DNA of 45,478 bases from positions 1 through 45,478 of the forward strand of contig JAGHUX010000042.1 in the NCBI GenBank assembly GCA_018064605.1, given 5' to 3'. Numbering within the stretch: the stretch's first letter is position 1; the number at the start of each line of letters is the position of its first letter. The position numbers and the translations under genes are program-made. Below are positions 1-8,454 of this stretch, piece after piece. The notes beneath the pieces were generated by a model that made no database searches, was not told where the DNA came from, and was given only the letters and a program-made list of their open reading frames with translations. This DNA comes from Candidatus Limimorpha caballi. GTDB taxonomy: Bacteria; Bacteroidota; Bacteroidia; Bacteroidales; F082.

Positions 1-32
1 GTTGTAAATCAATAAGATAAATACACGATATC

Positions 33-941
33 ATGATACTGACCGACGACAAAATTACTGAAATTTTCTGCATTATCGACGATTTCTGCAAGATTTTTGA
101 CAAAATAATTGAAAGACACGCCGTGAAGACCCCCGGCAAGCGCGGCTACCATCGCGACGGACGCATGTCCAAGGCCGAGATAATGGTGATAGTCATAATG
201 TTCCACTGCTCGGGCTACCGCTGCCTGAAGCACTTCTACCTCGAATACATCTGCGGGCGGCGCAGGGACATGTTCCCGGAGACGGTGTCGTACAACAGGT
301 TCGTGGAGCTGGAGAAGACCGTCGGGCTGCCACTGGCGGTGTTCATCAAGAAGTTCCTTCTCGGCAGATGCACGGGCATCTCCTTCGTTGACAGCACGAC
401 GCTGAAGGCATGCCGGAGCCAAAGGATACTGACACACAGGACGTTCCGCGGCCTGGCGCAGCGCGGCAAGAGCTCGATGGGCTGGTTCTACGGCTTCAAG
501 CTGCACCTGATATGCAACGAGAAGGGCGAGATACTCAACTTCATGCTGACACCGGGCAACGTGGACGACCGAGCGCCGCTCGACAGCAAGAGCTTCGTCG
601 AAGCCGTCTACGGCAGCCTTGTCGGTGACAAGGGCTACATCAGCCGCGACCTCTTCCAGAGGCTGTTCGTCAACGGCATCCAGCTGATAACCAAGGTGAA
701 GAACAACATGAAGAACTCCCTGATGAGCGTCGCCGACAAGATCCTGCTCCGCAAGCGCGCCATCATAGAGAGCGTCAACGACGAGCTGAAGAACATCGCG
801 CAGGTGGAGCACTCAAGGCACCGCTCGTTCGACAACTTCTTCATCAACACCCTCGGCGCGGTCGCCGCCTACTGCTACTTCCCCAAGAAGCCGTGCGTCA
901 GCGTCTGCCGCGTCTTTGACAACCAGCTCACGCTGTTCTGA
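33..941 (+). CDS. IS982-family DDE transposase
   Basis: This 302-residue protein would cut and paste its own insertion sequence. An N-terminal helical DNA-binding part (about residues 1-90) is followed by a DDE catalytic core: D120 in FVDSTTL, D199 in VGDKGYI and E246 in KRAIIESVND. The KRAIIE..ND motif and overall size fit the IS982 family. The ORF is full length and starts with an ATG only 32 bases from the window edge, so the left inverted repeat may lie at or beyond the edge. I could not define either end of the element. The gene is much more GC-rich than the genes just downstream, consistent with recent acquisition. A long antisense ORF covers it but is a compositional shadow. Confidence 0.9.
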   Translation: MILTDDKITEIFCIIDDFCKIFDKIIERHAVKTPGKRGYHRDGRMSKAEIMVIVIMFHCSGYRCLKHFYLEYICGRRRDMFPETVSYNRFVELEKTVGLPLAVFIKKFLLGRCTGISFVDSTTLKACRSQRILTHRTFRGLAQRGKSSMGWFYGFKLHLICNEKGEILNFMLTPGNVDDRAPLDSKSFVEAVYGSLVGDKGYISRDLFQRLFVNGIQLITKVKNNMKNSLMSVADKILLRKRAIIESVNDELKNIAQVEHSRHRSFDNFFINTLGAVAAYCYFPKKPCVSVCRVFDNQLTLF

Positions 942-969
942 CCGCCTCCGTAACACACTGAAACGCAAA

Positions 970-1024
970 CCGTCACCTGTGATTTTATCGCCGAACGTGC
1001 AAGACCCTACGGGTCTCGTGACGG
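970..1024. repeat. Nested inverted repeat downstream of the IS982 transposase
   Basis: An outer pair CCGTCAC (970-976) / GTGACGG (1018-1024) encloses an inner perfect hairpin AGACCC-tac-GGGTCT (1002-1016). It starts 29 bases after the transposase stop. It could end the transposase transcript or belong to the right end of the insertion sequence. No U-tract follows, so a classical intrinsic terminator is not supported. The remaining bases up to 1126 hold nothing else I recognise. Confidence 0.4.
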
Positions 1025-1163
1025 CTGTGCGCCTTCATCGAAAAACCATCTTCACCTGACAATGTGGCACATCTTCATTGGCGACGAACACCTTTTCTTC
1101 ATAACTGTTTTGGTTTCAAGCCGTTAATTTGGTCGAACTCACGTTTACTACATTCAAGATTGC

Positions 1164-1409
1164 ATGGACCCGTTTTTCAAAAACATCACGGCAAATCCTG
1201 AAACAACCGCCGATGGTAATAATTTCTTTATCAATGACATAAACGCCACCGACATAACATGGCAAGTTGATGGCGGAATTATTCTGAAATCTTCAGGAAA
1301 CGGAATAAATGTCGCTTGGTTCGGCAATGCCCCGGAACATAAAGTTTTTGCTTCAGGTTTGATGAGAGGAACGGGGTTTTTCAGTGAATTAAATGTTAAT
1401 AGAAAATGA
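1164..1409 (+). pseudogene. Fragment of a PKD-like-domain surface protein
   Basis: This 81-residue reading frame has the strand pattern of a PKD-like Ig-fold module: TWQVDGGIILKSSGNG, then VAWFG, then a final strand before the stop. Such modules normally occur in long secreted Bacteroidota proteins. This one has no signal peptide and nothing in front, and its frame is closed by a stop about 40 bases upstream. I therefore read it as the 3' remnant of a larger gene, perhaps cut when the upstream IS982 element arrived. Its TGA overlaps the ATG of the next gene (ATGA at 1406-1409), so the two were probably once co-translated. The domain call rests on pattern only. Confidence 0.45.
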
Positions 1410-2218
1410 GTAAAAAAAGCAAAAGAAGCAATGGCAGCATATTGATTCTGTAATGTTTAGCAATTATTATTACCATTGCACTTATTTATTTGAAAAATAT
1501 AGAACAGACCACATACGACCTGTGTGGGGTTGAGATTCCGTCGGCACTCACCGACCGAACCGAACGTATCATAACTCACAAAGGTTACACCGTTTCGTAT
1601 AACTGCGACTGGAAAATTCCGAACTGGGTGGCATACGAACTTACTGACATTGAAGTCAAAGGTGAAGAGTCTCGTTCAAACAAGTTTATACCCGACCCGA
1701 TGGTGCCTGAATATGAAACGGCATATACCGAAGACTATAAACATTCAGGTTATGACCGCGGACACATGGCTCCTGCCGCCGACATGAAATGGCATCCGCA
1801 GGCGATGAGGGAGTCTTTTTATCTTTCAAATATCTGTCCGCAGAACCATAATCTTAACGCGGGTGATTGGAAAAATCTCGAAGAACAAGTTCGTGACCTT
1901 GCATCACAAAAAGGGAGCATTTTTGTTGTATGTGGTCCTATTGTTTCCAGCGATTATCAGACTATTGGCGAAAATAGAGTTGTCGTTCCTATCGCATTTT
2001 TCAAAGTTCTTCTTCAAGAAGACAATGGTGAGATTCACACAATCGGTTTCGTTTACGAGAACAAGAGCGGCAAACGTCCAATGTCAACATACGCACGGAC
2101 AGTTGATGAAGTTGAGGAGATAACTGGAATTGACTTCTTTCCAAATCTGCCTGACGACATTGAGAAGAAAACGGAATCGGAAGTTGATTTTTCGAAGTGG
2201 GCAGTGAAAGCTCAATAA
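1406..2218 (+). pseudogene. DNA/RNA non-specific endonuclease (NUC1 family) with an in-frame stop in the anchor
   Basis: The product is a member of the DNA/RNA non-specific endonuclease (NucA/EndoG) family, metal-dependent beta-beta-alpha nucleases that are usually secreted or membrane-anchored. The signature YDRGHMAPA is intact (catalytic His in DRGH), as is the Asn-rich metal segment CPQNHNLNAGDWKNLE. The natural start appears to be ATG 1406, giving MSKKSKRSNGSILIL, then a TAA at 1451-1453, then the same frame continues as CLAIIITIALIYLKNIEQ. Together these form a basic N-terminus plus one transmembrane helix, interrupted by the stop. The longest uninterrupted ORF begins at TTG 1490, after the anchor, and would give a cytosolic nuclease. 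I call it a nonsense-mutated pseudogene. A low-level restart or a sequencing error are the alternatives. The catalytic part shows no other damage, so the lesion looks recent. Confidence 0.75.
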
Positions 2219-2230
2219 TTCTCGCGAGAC

Positions 2231-2262
2231 AGTTGCAAATAAGAGAATAATCTGTAACTTTG
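2231..2262 (+). promoter_or_regulatory. Bacteroidota-type promoter for the LRR protein gene
   Basis: A -7 box TAACTTTG lies at 2255-2262 with a TTGC element at 2233-2236, 18 bases upstream, resembling the TTTG / TAnnTTTG promoter of this phylum. Transcription would start near 2268, leaving about a 100-base leader before ATG 2368. No clear Shine-Dalgarno sequence is present. Confidence 0.5.
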
Positions 2263-2367
2263 CAGCGTCGTTCCATCCTGAATTTTCGCTTGACGGACTT
2301 CGCGAAATTCAGAAGGCGTGGGATAAGAAAAATATATAAAGTTATACAAATCAATAAAATAAAAAGA

Positions 2368-3729
2368 ATGAAGAAGTCTTTACTTAACAAAGTAACTTTA
2401 CTGTCAACCTTAATTATTCTGCTTGCTTTGACAGGAAGGGCACAAACCACCTTTACAGCAGGCAACCTGAATTATCAGGTCAACGACGATGGCGTTTCCG
2501 TCACTGTCACGGGCCATGTTGATGGTTACGAGGCCTCGGGGGAATTGAACATCCCGGAATCGGTGAGTCACGGAGGAAACGATTATACCGTGACGGCCAT
2601 TGGATCCTGCGCCTTCTTGTATTGCTTTTATCTGACGGATCTGACGATTCCAAATACAGTGACTACCATCGGGGATGGTGCTTTTTCCTATTGCCAAGGT
2701 TTTACCGGCGATTTGGTGATCCCTAACTCAGTCACCACCATTGAGTATGGCGCATTTCAGTATTGCTTCGGCCTCACCGGATTGGCATTAAGCAATTCCG
2801 TTGAAACCATTGGGGATTATGCCTTTAATTCCTGCGACAATCTGACGGGCACATTGTACATCCCAAGTAACGTGACATCGCTTGGAGGGAACTCTTTCGG
2901 CTATTGCGCATTAGACAGCATTGTCGTTGACCCGGCCAACAGCTTCTATGATTCCAGGAACGACTGTAACGCCATCATCGAAACGAGTACAAACGAACTT
3001 ATTACGGGCTGCAGAAACTCCTTCATACCCAACACGGTCACTTCGATCGGCTATTGCGCATTCAGGGGCATCGACGGGTTGGAATCTGTCGTTTTTCCGG
3101 AATCGCTGGTTTCCATTGGAGAGAATGCCTTCGCTTTCTGCTACGACCTGAAAGGAGACCTTACCATTCCCAATTCAGTAACAACCATCGGCCCAAGTGC
3201 GTTTTTTGATTGCCAAGGCCTTGACGGGACATTGACAATAGGTGAATCTGTCACTTTCATCGGAGACTGGGCATTCAGAAATTGCCGGGCCATCACATCG
3301 GCAGTCTCCTTGGCTCCGACACCTCCAGCGCTTGACGACGAATTGGGAGGTTTGGTATTCGACAACTTTGGCACTTCAACCCTTACCGTCCCATGTGAAT
3401 GTTCTTCTGATTATCAAAATTCAAATTGGCATGACCCTTACGCAATGAATGGGTTCGCAACATTTATTGAAGATTGCAGCGCGGTTGCGGAAGCCGGTAC
3501 TGCTGTCATGACGGTCTATCCTAATCCGACGAAGGGTGCCTTCCATATCGGCGGCATCGCTGATGGCGGACTGCTGACCGTGAGCGACATGAGCGGACGG
3601 ACTATGGCTTACAAGGATATAGTTAATCCGAACAATATGGTGTCCCTGTCGCTTTCGCCAGGGCTTTACCTGATGACACTGACCACCCGCGACGGCATAC
3701 GTCACCATACACAACTCATTGTAAAGTAA
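2368..3729 (+). CDS. Secreted BspA-type leucine-rich-repeat protein with T9SS sorting domain
   Basis: A 453-residue secreted protein. I start it at ATG 2368, which gives a clean signal peptide (MKKSLLNKVTLLSTLIILLA..GRAQ); the longer in-frame extension from 2260 overlaps the promoter. The body is a run of about eight BspA/LRR_5-type repeats of roughly 23 residues with the recurring motif TIPNSVTTIGxxAFxxC, forming a solenoid used for adhesion or ligand binding in many anaerobes. The last ~75 residues (YPNPTKGAFHIGG ... GLYLMTLTTRDG) are a type A T9SS C-terminal sorting domain, directing the protein across the outer membrane and onto the surface. It stands alone, with its own promoter. The ligand cannot be inferred. 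Confidence 0.88.
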   Translation: MKKSLLNKVTLLSTLIILLALTGRAQTTFTAGNLNYQVNDDGVSVTVTGHVDGYEASGELNIPESVSHGGNDYTVTAIGSCAFLYCFYLTDLTIPNTVTTIGDGAFSYCQGFTGDLVIPNSVTTIEYGAFQYCFGLTGLALSNSVETIGDYAFNSCDNLTGTLYIPSNVTSLGGNSFGYCALDSIVVDPANSFYDSRNDCNAIIETSTNELITGCRNSFIPNTVTSIGYCAFRGIDGLESVVFPESLVSIGENAFAFCYDLKGDLTIPNSVTTIGPSAFFDCQGLDGTLTIGESVTFIGDWAFRNCRAITSAVSLAPTPPALDDELGGLVFDNFGTSTLTVPCECSSDYQNSNWHDPYAMNGFATFIEDCSAVAEAGTAVMTVYPNPTKGAFHIGGIADGGLLTVSDMSGRTMAYKDIVNPNNMVSLSLSPGLYLMTLTTRDGIRHHTQLIVK

Positions 3730-3936
3730 GTGATGCTCTCGCGACCAATAATGCCACCAAAAATATTTCTTTTCATTAAAATTTGGGAATGTACAAATTT
3801 TAAATTTTATTTTGCTATGTAAAACTATCAAAGGTCTATCACCTTGATTTGACAACAAAATGGTCTGAAGAAATGAGTGCATTATAGTTCCGCACCGCTT
3901 TCCGAAACTTGTATCATCTCCAAAGACAAAAAGCAT

Positions 3937-3944
3937 TATCTTTG
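3937..3944 (+). promoter_or_regulatory. -7 promoter box for the metallo-hydrolase gene
   Basis: TATCTTTG matches the TAnnTTTG -7 consensus of Bacteroidota and lies 21 bases before ATG 3966, implying a very short leader. No convincing TTTG occurs 19-20 bases upstream, so only the -7 element is supported. Confidence 0.5.
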
Positions 3945-3965
3945 CAGCACAAATCTTTCATTGCA

Positions 3966-4736
3966 ATGACGATAACAATTTTAGGCTCCGGCACTTCGCA
4001 GGGAGTTCCCGTAATAGGCTGTGAATGTGACGTTTGCAAATCTCCCGACAGTCGTAACAAGCGTCTGCGCACTTCCATTCTGATTGAAAGCGGAGACACC
4101 ACAATCTGCGTCGATGCCGGCCCCGACTTCCGGCAGCAGATGCTCCGCGAGAACGTGAAGCACCTCGACGCCATACTCATCACGCATCATCACAAAGACC
4201 ACATCGGCGGACTTGACGACGTCAGGTCATTCAATTTCCTCCAGCATTTCTCAATGCCCGTTTACGCATCATCCGTCTCCCAAGAGGAAATCAAACGCGA
4301 ATTTTCATACGCCTTTGCCGAAAAAGACAAACTCTATCCCGGAGCGCCGACATTCAACATGATTGACATCATCGACGACAAACCAATAGTAATCAACGAC
4401 CTGACGATCGAGCCGATACGATTAAAACACCTGGAGATGCTCTGCTACGGTTTCCGCATCGGCAACTTTGCATACATCACCGACTTCAACTATATTTCGG
4501 ATGAAAGTTTCGACAAACTCAAGGGTGTCGAATTTCTCATCATCGAAGCACTTCGCCGAGAAAAACACTATTCGCATTTATGTCTCTCCGAAGCCATCGA
4601 CATCGCTCAGCGTCTTAATGTAAAGAAGGCTTGGTTCACTCACATTGGTCATCAGATGGGGCGATTTGAGGAGACAGGCAAGACTCTTCCAGAAAATCTG
4701 CAGTTGGCATACGACGGATTAAAGATTGAGGTTTAA
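3966..4736 (+). CDS. PhnP-like metallo-beta-lactamase-fold hydrolase
   Basis: A 256-residue cytosolic metallo-hydrolase. The first metal-binding motif THHHKDH (residues 73-79) is intact, as are the conserved Asp in ITDFNYI and the late His motif FTHIGHQMG. The N-terminus LGSGTSQGVPVIGCECDVC, with its cysteine cluster, is typical of the PhnP-like subfamily, whose founder opens 5-phosphoribosyl 1,2-cyclic phosphate. Homologues across Bacteroidales are usually annotated only as MBL-fold hydrolases, so the substrate is uncertain. ATG 3966 is chosen because the family begins at the first beta strand (MTITILGSG). Its 3' end overlaps the convergent zinc-ribbon gene by 101 bases. No phosphonate genes are nearby. 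Confidence 0.87.
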   Translation: MTITILGSGTSQGVPVIGCECDVCKSPDSRNKRLRTSILIESGDTTICVDAGPDFRQQMLRENVKHLDAILITHHHKDHIGGLDDVRSFNFLQHFSMPVYASSVSQEEIKREFSYAFAEKDKLYPGAPTFNMIDIIDDKPIVINDLTIEPIRLKHLEMLCYGFRIGNFAYITDFNYISDESFDKLKGVEFLIIEALRREKHYSHLCLSEAIDIAQRLNVKKAWFTHIGHQMGRFEETGKTLPENLQLAYDGLKIEV

Positions 4737-5106
4737 ATGTCACAATATCAACGGTGTCGTTTTCATTCACCGCATAAGCGTAGTCATAAACCACATAATA
4801 CACCTTGCCTTTTTTGGTTTTCCTGATGCCGGTGAAATAGTCGAAATCGAAATCTTTATCAACGAGAGCCTGTTTTGGGAACGTCTTCCTCCCATACGGG
4901 TTCAAGCTTTTCAACGCTAATCTGTTGCGCAGAAGCACGACATTGACATTCCTCACCAAAAGATGCTGGTTTCCATAAAGTTTGTAATAATAGTTGTTAC
5001 GGCAGTTGTCATCGCAATATATTTTGTTTGCCCTGCCTGTTATCGTCCTGCCGCAAGCCGGACACTTTCTCTCATCCGGAGTGTTATTTTTTTCACGATT
5101 GCTCAT
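4636..5106 (-). CDS. Small zinc-ribbon protein of unknown function
   Basis: A 156-residue cytosolic protein. Four cysteines near the N-terminus (CPAC at 15-18, YCDDNC at 31-35) form a treble-clef/zinc-ribbon of the kind seen in DUF2116-like proteins and often used to bind nucleic acid or structure small Bacteroidota proteins. The rest is basic and tyrosine-rich (KTKKGKVYYVVYDYAYAV) without a recognisable fold. I start at the internal Met (MSNREKNN), because the 11 residues before it look unnatural. It is the last gene of the argS - rsmE - DUF4159 operon, 29 bases after DUF4159. Its final ~33 residues are encoded antisense to the 3' end of the metallo-hydrolase gene, so the C-terminus may be a recent extension. 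Confidence 0.65.
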   Translation of the reverse strand: MSNREKNNTPDERKCPACGRTITGRANKIYCDDNCRNNYYYKLYGNQHLLVRNVNVVLLRNRLALKSLNPYGRKTFPKQALVDKDFDFDYFTGIRKTKKGKVYYVVYDYAYAVNENDTVDIVTFKPQSLIRRMPTADFLEESCLSPQIAPSDDQCE

Positions 5107-5135
5107 AAATTCAAGATAAACACCGACGCAAAGCG

Positions 5136-5789
5136 TCATTTTGAAAAAACGTATTGTATGATATTCGCCCCCATTTCAAGGGCTTTCAGTCTTGTTTCAT
5201 CAGAGTCCTTATGGACGCGCTGGTCTTCCCAGCCGTCGCCGAGGTCGCATTCGTATGTGAAGAGGCAGACAAGCCGTCCTTCATAAATCATCCCGAATGC
5301 CTGCGGAGTTTTCATGTCATGCTCGTGAACTTTCGGAAGTCCGTCGGGGAAAGCATAAGGGCTTTGGAAAAGCTGGTGTGAATATGGCAGTTCCACCCAC
5401 TCCAATTCCGGCAGCACCTTTTGCATCTGTGCCATCACAAAATCCTTAAGTCCATAGTTATCATCAATATGCAGGAAGCCTCCACCAACGAGATAAGCTC
5501 TAAGGTTGTCTGCTTCAGCTTTGTCAAAGCTGACATTCCCGTGTCCGGTCATGTGTACGAGAGGATAATTGAAGATGTCGGGGCTTCCGACCTCAACCGT
5601 CGCCACATCGCAATTCAAGTCCGTTTTCAGCTCCTGGTTGCAGAACTTGACAAGGTTTGGCAATGATGTGGGATTTGCGTACCAGTCGCCGCCGCCGCGA
5701 TATTTAAGCAGAGCGATTTGCGTCTGCTGAGCTGACAATCCGAGAGTCAGCGACAGTAACATGGACAGCAGCAGGTTCCTCATACTCAT
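5136..5789 (-). CDS. Exported DUF4159 protein
   Basis: A 217-residue protein with a clear signal peptide (MSMRNLLLSMLLSLTLGLSAQQ), so probably periplasmic. The body matches the DUF4159 family: LLKYRGGGDWYANPTSLPNL near the start, GHGNVSFDKAEADNLRAYL, then GGGFLHIDDNYG, a glutamine-amidotransferase-like fold common in Bacteroidota and Planctomycetes and of unknown biochemical role. The start ATG 5789 overlaps the rsmE stop in an ATGA arrangement, showing translational coupling to the upstream methyltransferase gene. The longer in-frame extension reads back through rsmE and lacks a sensible signal peptide. No function can be assigned from the neighbours, which are all tRNA/rRNA enzymes. Confidence 0.82.
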   Translation of the reverse strand: MSMRNLLLSMLLSLTLGLSAQQTQIALLKYRGGGDWYANPTSLPNLVKFCNQELKTDLNCDVATVEVGSPDIFNYPLVHMTGHGNVSFDKAEADNLRAYLVGGGFLHIDDNYGLKDFVMAQMQKVLPELEWVELPYSHQLFQSPYAFPDGLPKVHEHDMKTPQAFGMIYEGRLVCLFTYECDLGDGWEDQRVHKDSDETRLKALEMGANIIQYVFSK

Positions 5790-6499
5790 TTCACAGTCAT
5801 TTGGTTTATCAGCTGAACCGTGTGGCATGCCACAAGCGCGGCCGTTTCGGTCCTGAGTCGGGCATCGCCGAGGCTTACCGGCACGAAGCCGTTATCCATC
5901 GCGAGTTGAGCTTCTTCCCTGCTGAAATCGCCTTCCGGCCCGATGAGGACTATGGCGTTGCTGCCTTTAACATATTTGTCACACAACTGGTCTTTGACAT
6001 CATCATCAATCCACGCGATGAATTTCTGTCCGTCGAACGGTTGTCTAACCAACTTGTCAAACTCGATAACATCCTCTATGTCAGGCAGCTGCGATTTGAT
6101 TGACTGTTTCACAGCCGAAATCATCACCTTTCTGAAGCGTTCGACATTTGCGACGCGGCGTTCAGAATGGCACGATGTGAACAGTTGCACCTTGTCGATT
6201 CCGATCTCCGTGGCTTTTTCGAGGAACCACTCCGTCCTTTCATTGAGTTTTGTCGGCGCGATTGCTATTTCGAGCATGAACGTTCTTTTGTCGTACCCGG
6301 GCCGTTTGTTTGACAGACAGGCGACAGCCCTTTTGGGGTGACTCTCAACGAGTTCACCGTCAAACAGCGAGCCTTTGCCGTTTGTGACGCAGAAACGGTC
6401 TCCAACCTGCATTCTAAGAACTTTCACACAATGCTTCGATTCCTCCTCAGAGAAGGAGACCATTCCTAATTCAGCGTCCGGTATATAGAACACGTTCAT
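5786..6499 (-). CDS. rsmE: 16S rRNA (uracil-1498-N3)-methyltransferase
   Basis: A 237-residue SPOUT-class methyltransferase that methylates N3 of U1498 in 16S rRNA in the 30S subunit, using S-adenosylmethionine. It has an N-terminal PUA-like domain (FSEEESKHCVKVLRMQVGD...) and the C-terminal trefoil-knot motifs of RsmE: EKATEIGIDKV, LIGPEGDFSREE and SLGDARLRTETAA. The length is normal for the family. It lies 11 bases after argS and overlaps the DUF4159 start by four bases, so the block is one operon running from argS. Confidence 0.95.
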   Translation of the reverse strand: MNVFYIPDAELGMVSFSEEESKHCVKVLRMQVGDRFCVTNGKGSLFDGELVESHPKRAVACLSNKRPGYDKRTFMLEIAIAPTKLNERTEWFLEKATEIGIDKVQLFTSCHSERRVANVERFRKVMISAVKQSIKSQLPDIEDVIEFDKLVRQPFDGQKFIAWIDDDVKDQLCDKYVKGSNAIVLIGPEGDFSREEAQLAMDNGFVPVSLGDARLRTETAALVACHTVQLINQMTVK

Positions 6500-6510
6500 T
6501 TCAACTATTT

Positions 6511-8322
6511 TTACATTCTCTCTGGCATCTGCATGCCGAGCAGGTTGCTTGCATTACGCAACAGACGGGCCGTCATGGCTGCCAACTGCAGACGGAACTC
6601 TCTGCGGTTCACATCTTCCTCTTTCAAGATACTACATTCCTGATAGAATTGGTTGAATTCCTTGCAGAGTTCGAAGATGTAATTGGCCACCATCGCCGGA
6701 CTTCTGTTTATCGCGGCTTGTTCAAGCACCGACGGCCACGTGTGCATGTTTGTAAGGAGATGCTTCTCGCCGGGCAAAATATTGTCAACCATCACTTTGT
6801 CGCCGACATTTATTCCGGCTTCAGCGGCCTTACGCAGCACCGAGCAGATACGTGCGTGAGTGTATTGGATAAACGAGCCTGTGTTGCCGTTAAAGTCAAT
6901 CGACTCCTTCGGGTCAAAGAGCATCGTTTTCTTCGGATCCACCTTGAGAATAAAATACTTAAGTGCACCAAGTCCTATGACATGGTAAAGTTTGTTGGCT
7001 TCTTCTTCCGACAGATCCTTGGCTTTCCCGAGTTCTTCCGACACCTTTCTCGCCGTCTCAACCATCTCATCCATAAGGTCGTCAGCGTCAACCACCGTGC
7101 CTTCACGTGACTTCATCTTTCCGCTCGGCAACTCAACCATACCGTATGAAAGATGCTCAATGTCGTTACCCCATGCGAAACCGAGCCTCACAAGGACCCG
7201 CTTAAGGACGTCGAAGTGATAATTCTGTTCATTACCCACGACATAGATAAGTTTCTTCGGATGGAACTCGTCATAACGCAATTGAGCTGTTCCAAGGTCT
7301 TGAGTCATGTAAACGGACGTACCGTCACGACGCAGGAGCAGTTTCTCGTCAAGCCCCTCATTTCTGAGATCGCACCAGACCGAATTATCATCTCTTTGAT
7401 AGAGAACGCCATTCTTCAAGCCTTCCATGACTGTGCTCTTGCCCAAGAGATAGGTTTGAGATTCGTAATAGACCTTGTCGAATGAGACGCCGAGGCGTTT
7501 GTACGTGACATCAAAGCCCTGATAAACCCAGCCGTTCATCATCTCCCAGAGTTTACGCACCTCAGGGTCACCGGCCTCCCACTGACGAAGCATCTCGCGT
7601 GTCTCCTGCATCAACGGTGACGCGTTCTCTGCTTCAGCCTTGACTTTCTCCTTGGCCTCATCATCAAGCTCATCGTAATTCGCAGGCAGCAGCGACTTAA
7701 CTTCCTCCTTGAAATGCTTGTCAAACATCACATAGAAGTCGCCAATAAGATGGTCTCCCTTCTTCCCTGTTGACTCCGGCGTGCATTTGTCGCCCCATTT
7801 CTTCCACGCGATCATGCTCTTGCAGATGTGTATTCCTCTGTCATTCACGAGGTTGACACGCACCACATTTTCGCCGTTGGCTTTTAGGATTTCAGATACG
7901 CTCCAGCCCAACAAGTTATTTCGGATGTGCCCGAGATGCAACGGTTTGTTGGTATTCGGAGAAGAATACTCCACTACGACAGGGCTCCCTGAAATCTCTT
8001 TTCTGCCAAACAATTCATTCTCATGGTTCTTCTCCATGAACGAAAGCCAATAATTGTCCGAGATGAGCAGATTGAGGAAACCCTTCACCACGTTATACTT
8101 CGCAACGAACTCACTCCCCATAGTCATCTCCGCTCCAATTTCATTCGCCAAATCTTCCGGCTTCTTTCCGACCATCTTGGTGAACGGGAACACCACTATT
8201 GTCAAATCCCCTTCAAACTCAGGCCGTGTCTTCTGAAAATTCACCATGTTGGCAGGAGCTTCCCGACCATAGAGTTTCCTGAAGGCATCAATAAAAAGAC
8301 GTTTCAAAATTTCTTCCAGCAT
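6511..8322 (-). CDS. argS: Arginyl-tRNA synthetase
   Basis: A 603-residue class I aminoacyl-tRNA synthetase that charges tRNA-Arg with arginine in the cytoplasm. Seen in order: an ArgS-specific N-terminal Add-1-like domain; the HIGH-type motif within SSPNTNKPLHLGHIRNNLLG (around residue 125); a Rossmann catalytic core; a KMSKS-equivalent GKMKSREGTVV; and a C-terminal DALR anticodon-binding domain ending MQMPERM. ATG 8322 is preceded by a -7 promoter box. It is the first gene of the argS - rsmE - DUF4159 - zinc-ribbon operon. Length and motifs are typical, with no damage. Confidence 0.97.
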   Translation of the reverse strand: MLEEILKRLFIDAFRKLYGREAPANMVNFQKTRPEFEGDLTIVVFPFTKMVGKKPEDLANEIGAEMTMGSEFVAKYNVVKGFLNLLISDNYWLSFMEKNHENELFGRKEISGSPVVVEYSSPNTNKPLHLGHIRNNLLGWSVSEILKANGENVVRVNLVNDRGIHICKSMIAWKKWGDKCTPESTGKKGDHLIGDFYVMFDKHFKEEVKSLLPANYDELDDEAKEKVKAEAENASPLMQETREMLRQWEAGDPEVRKLWEMMNGWVYQGFDVTYKRLGVSFDKVYYESQTYLLGKSTVMEGLKNGVLYQRDDNSVWCDLRNEGLDEKLLLRRDGTSVYMTQDLGTAQLRYDEFHPKKLIYVVGNEQNYHFDVLKRVLVRLGFAWGNDIEHLSYGMVELPSGKMKSREGTVVDADDLMDEMVETARKVSEELGKAKDLSEEEANKLYHVIGLGALKYFILKVDPKKTMLFDPKESIDFNGNTGSFIQYTHARICSVLRKAAEAGINVGDKVMVDNILPGEKHLLTNMHTWPSVLEQAAINRSPAMVANYIFELCKEFNQFYQECSILKEEDVNRREFRLQLAAMTARLLRNASNLLGMQMPERM

Positions 8323-8350
8323 AGTAAAAATCGTTATTTAAATCCGGGTG

Positions 8351-8358
8351 CAAAAATA
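8351..8358 (-). promoter_or_regulatory. -7 promoter box for argS
   Basis: Read on the minus strand this is TATTTTTG (plus-strand CAAAAATA), a TAnnTTTG-type -7 element about 29 bases before the argS ATG. The -33 position is poor. The 8359-8454 stretch is AT-rich with no hairpin, so the RiPP cluster upstream may read through into argS. Confidence 0.45.
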
Positions 8359-8454
8359 GTAAAAAACGCGTTATATATCATTGATAAATCAACAATTATT
8401 TAAGTTTTCATAACACCTCCCTTCCCATTTTTTAAATATTACAACGTAAACATA

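Noticed and set aside
9..812. A 267-codon ORF on the minus strand opposite the transposase
   Set aside because: It is fully antisense to a recognisable DDE transposase, is rich in Val/Ala/Leu/His from GC-rich wobble positions, and has no domain.
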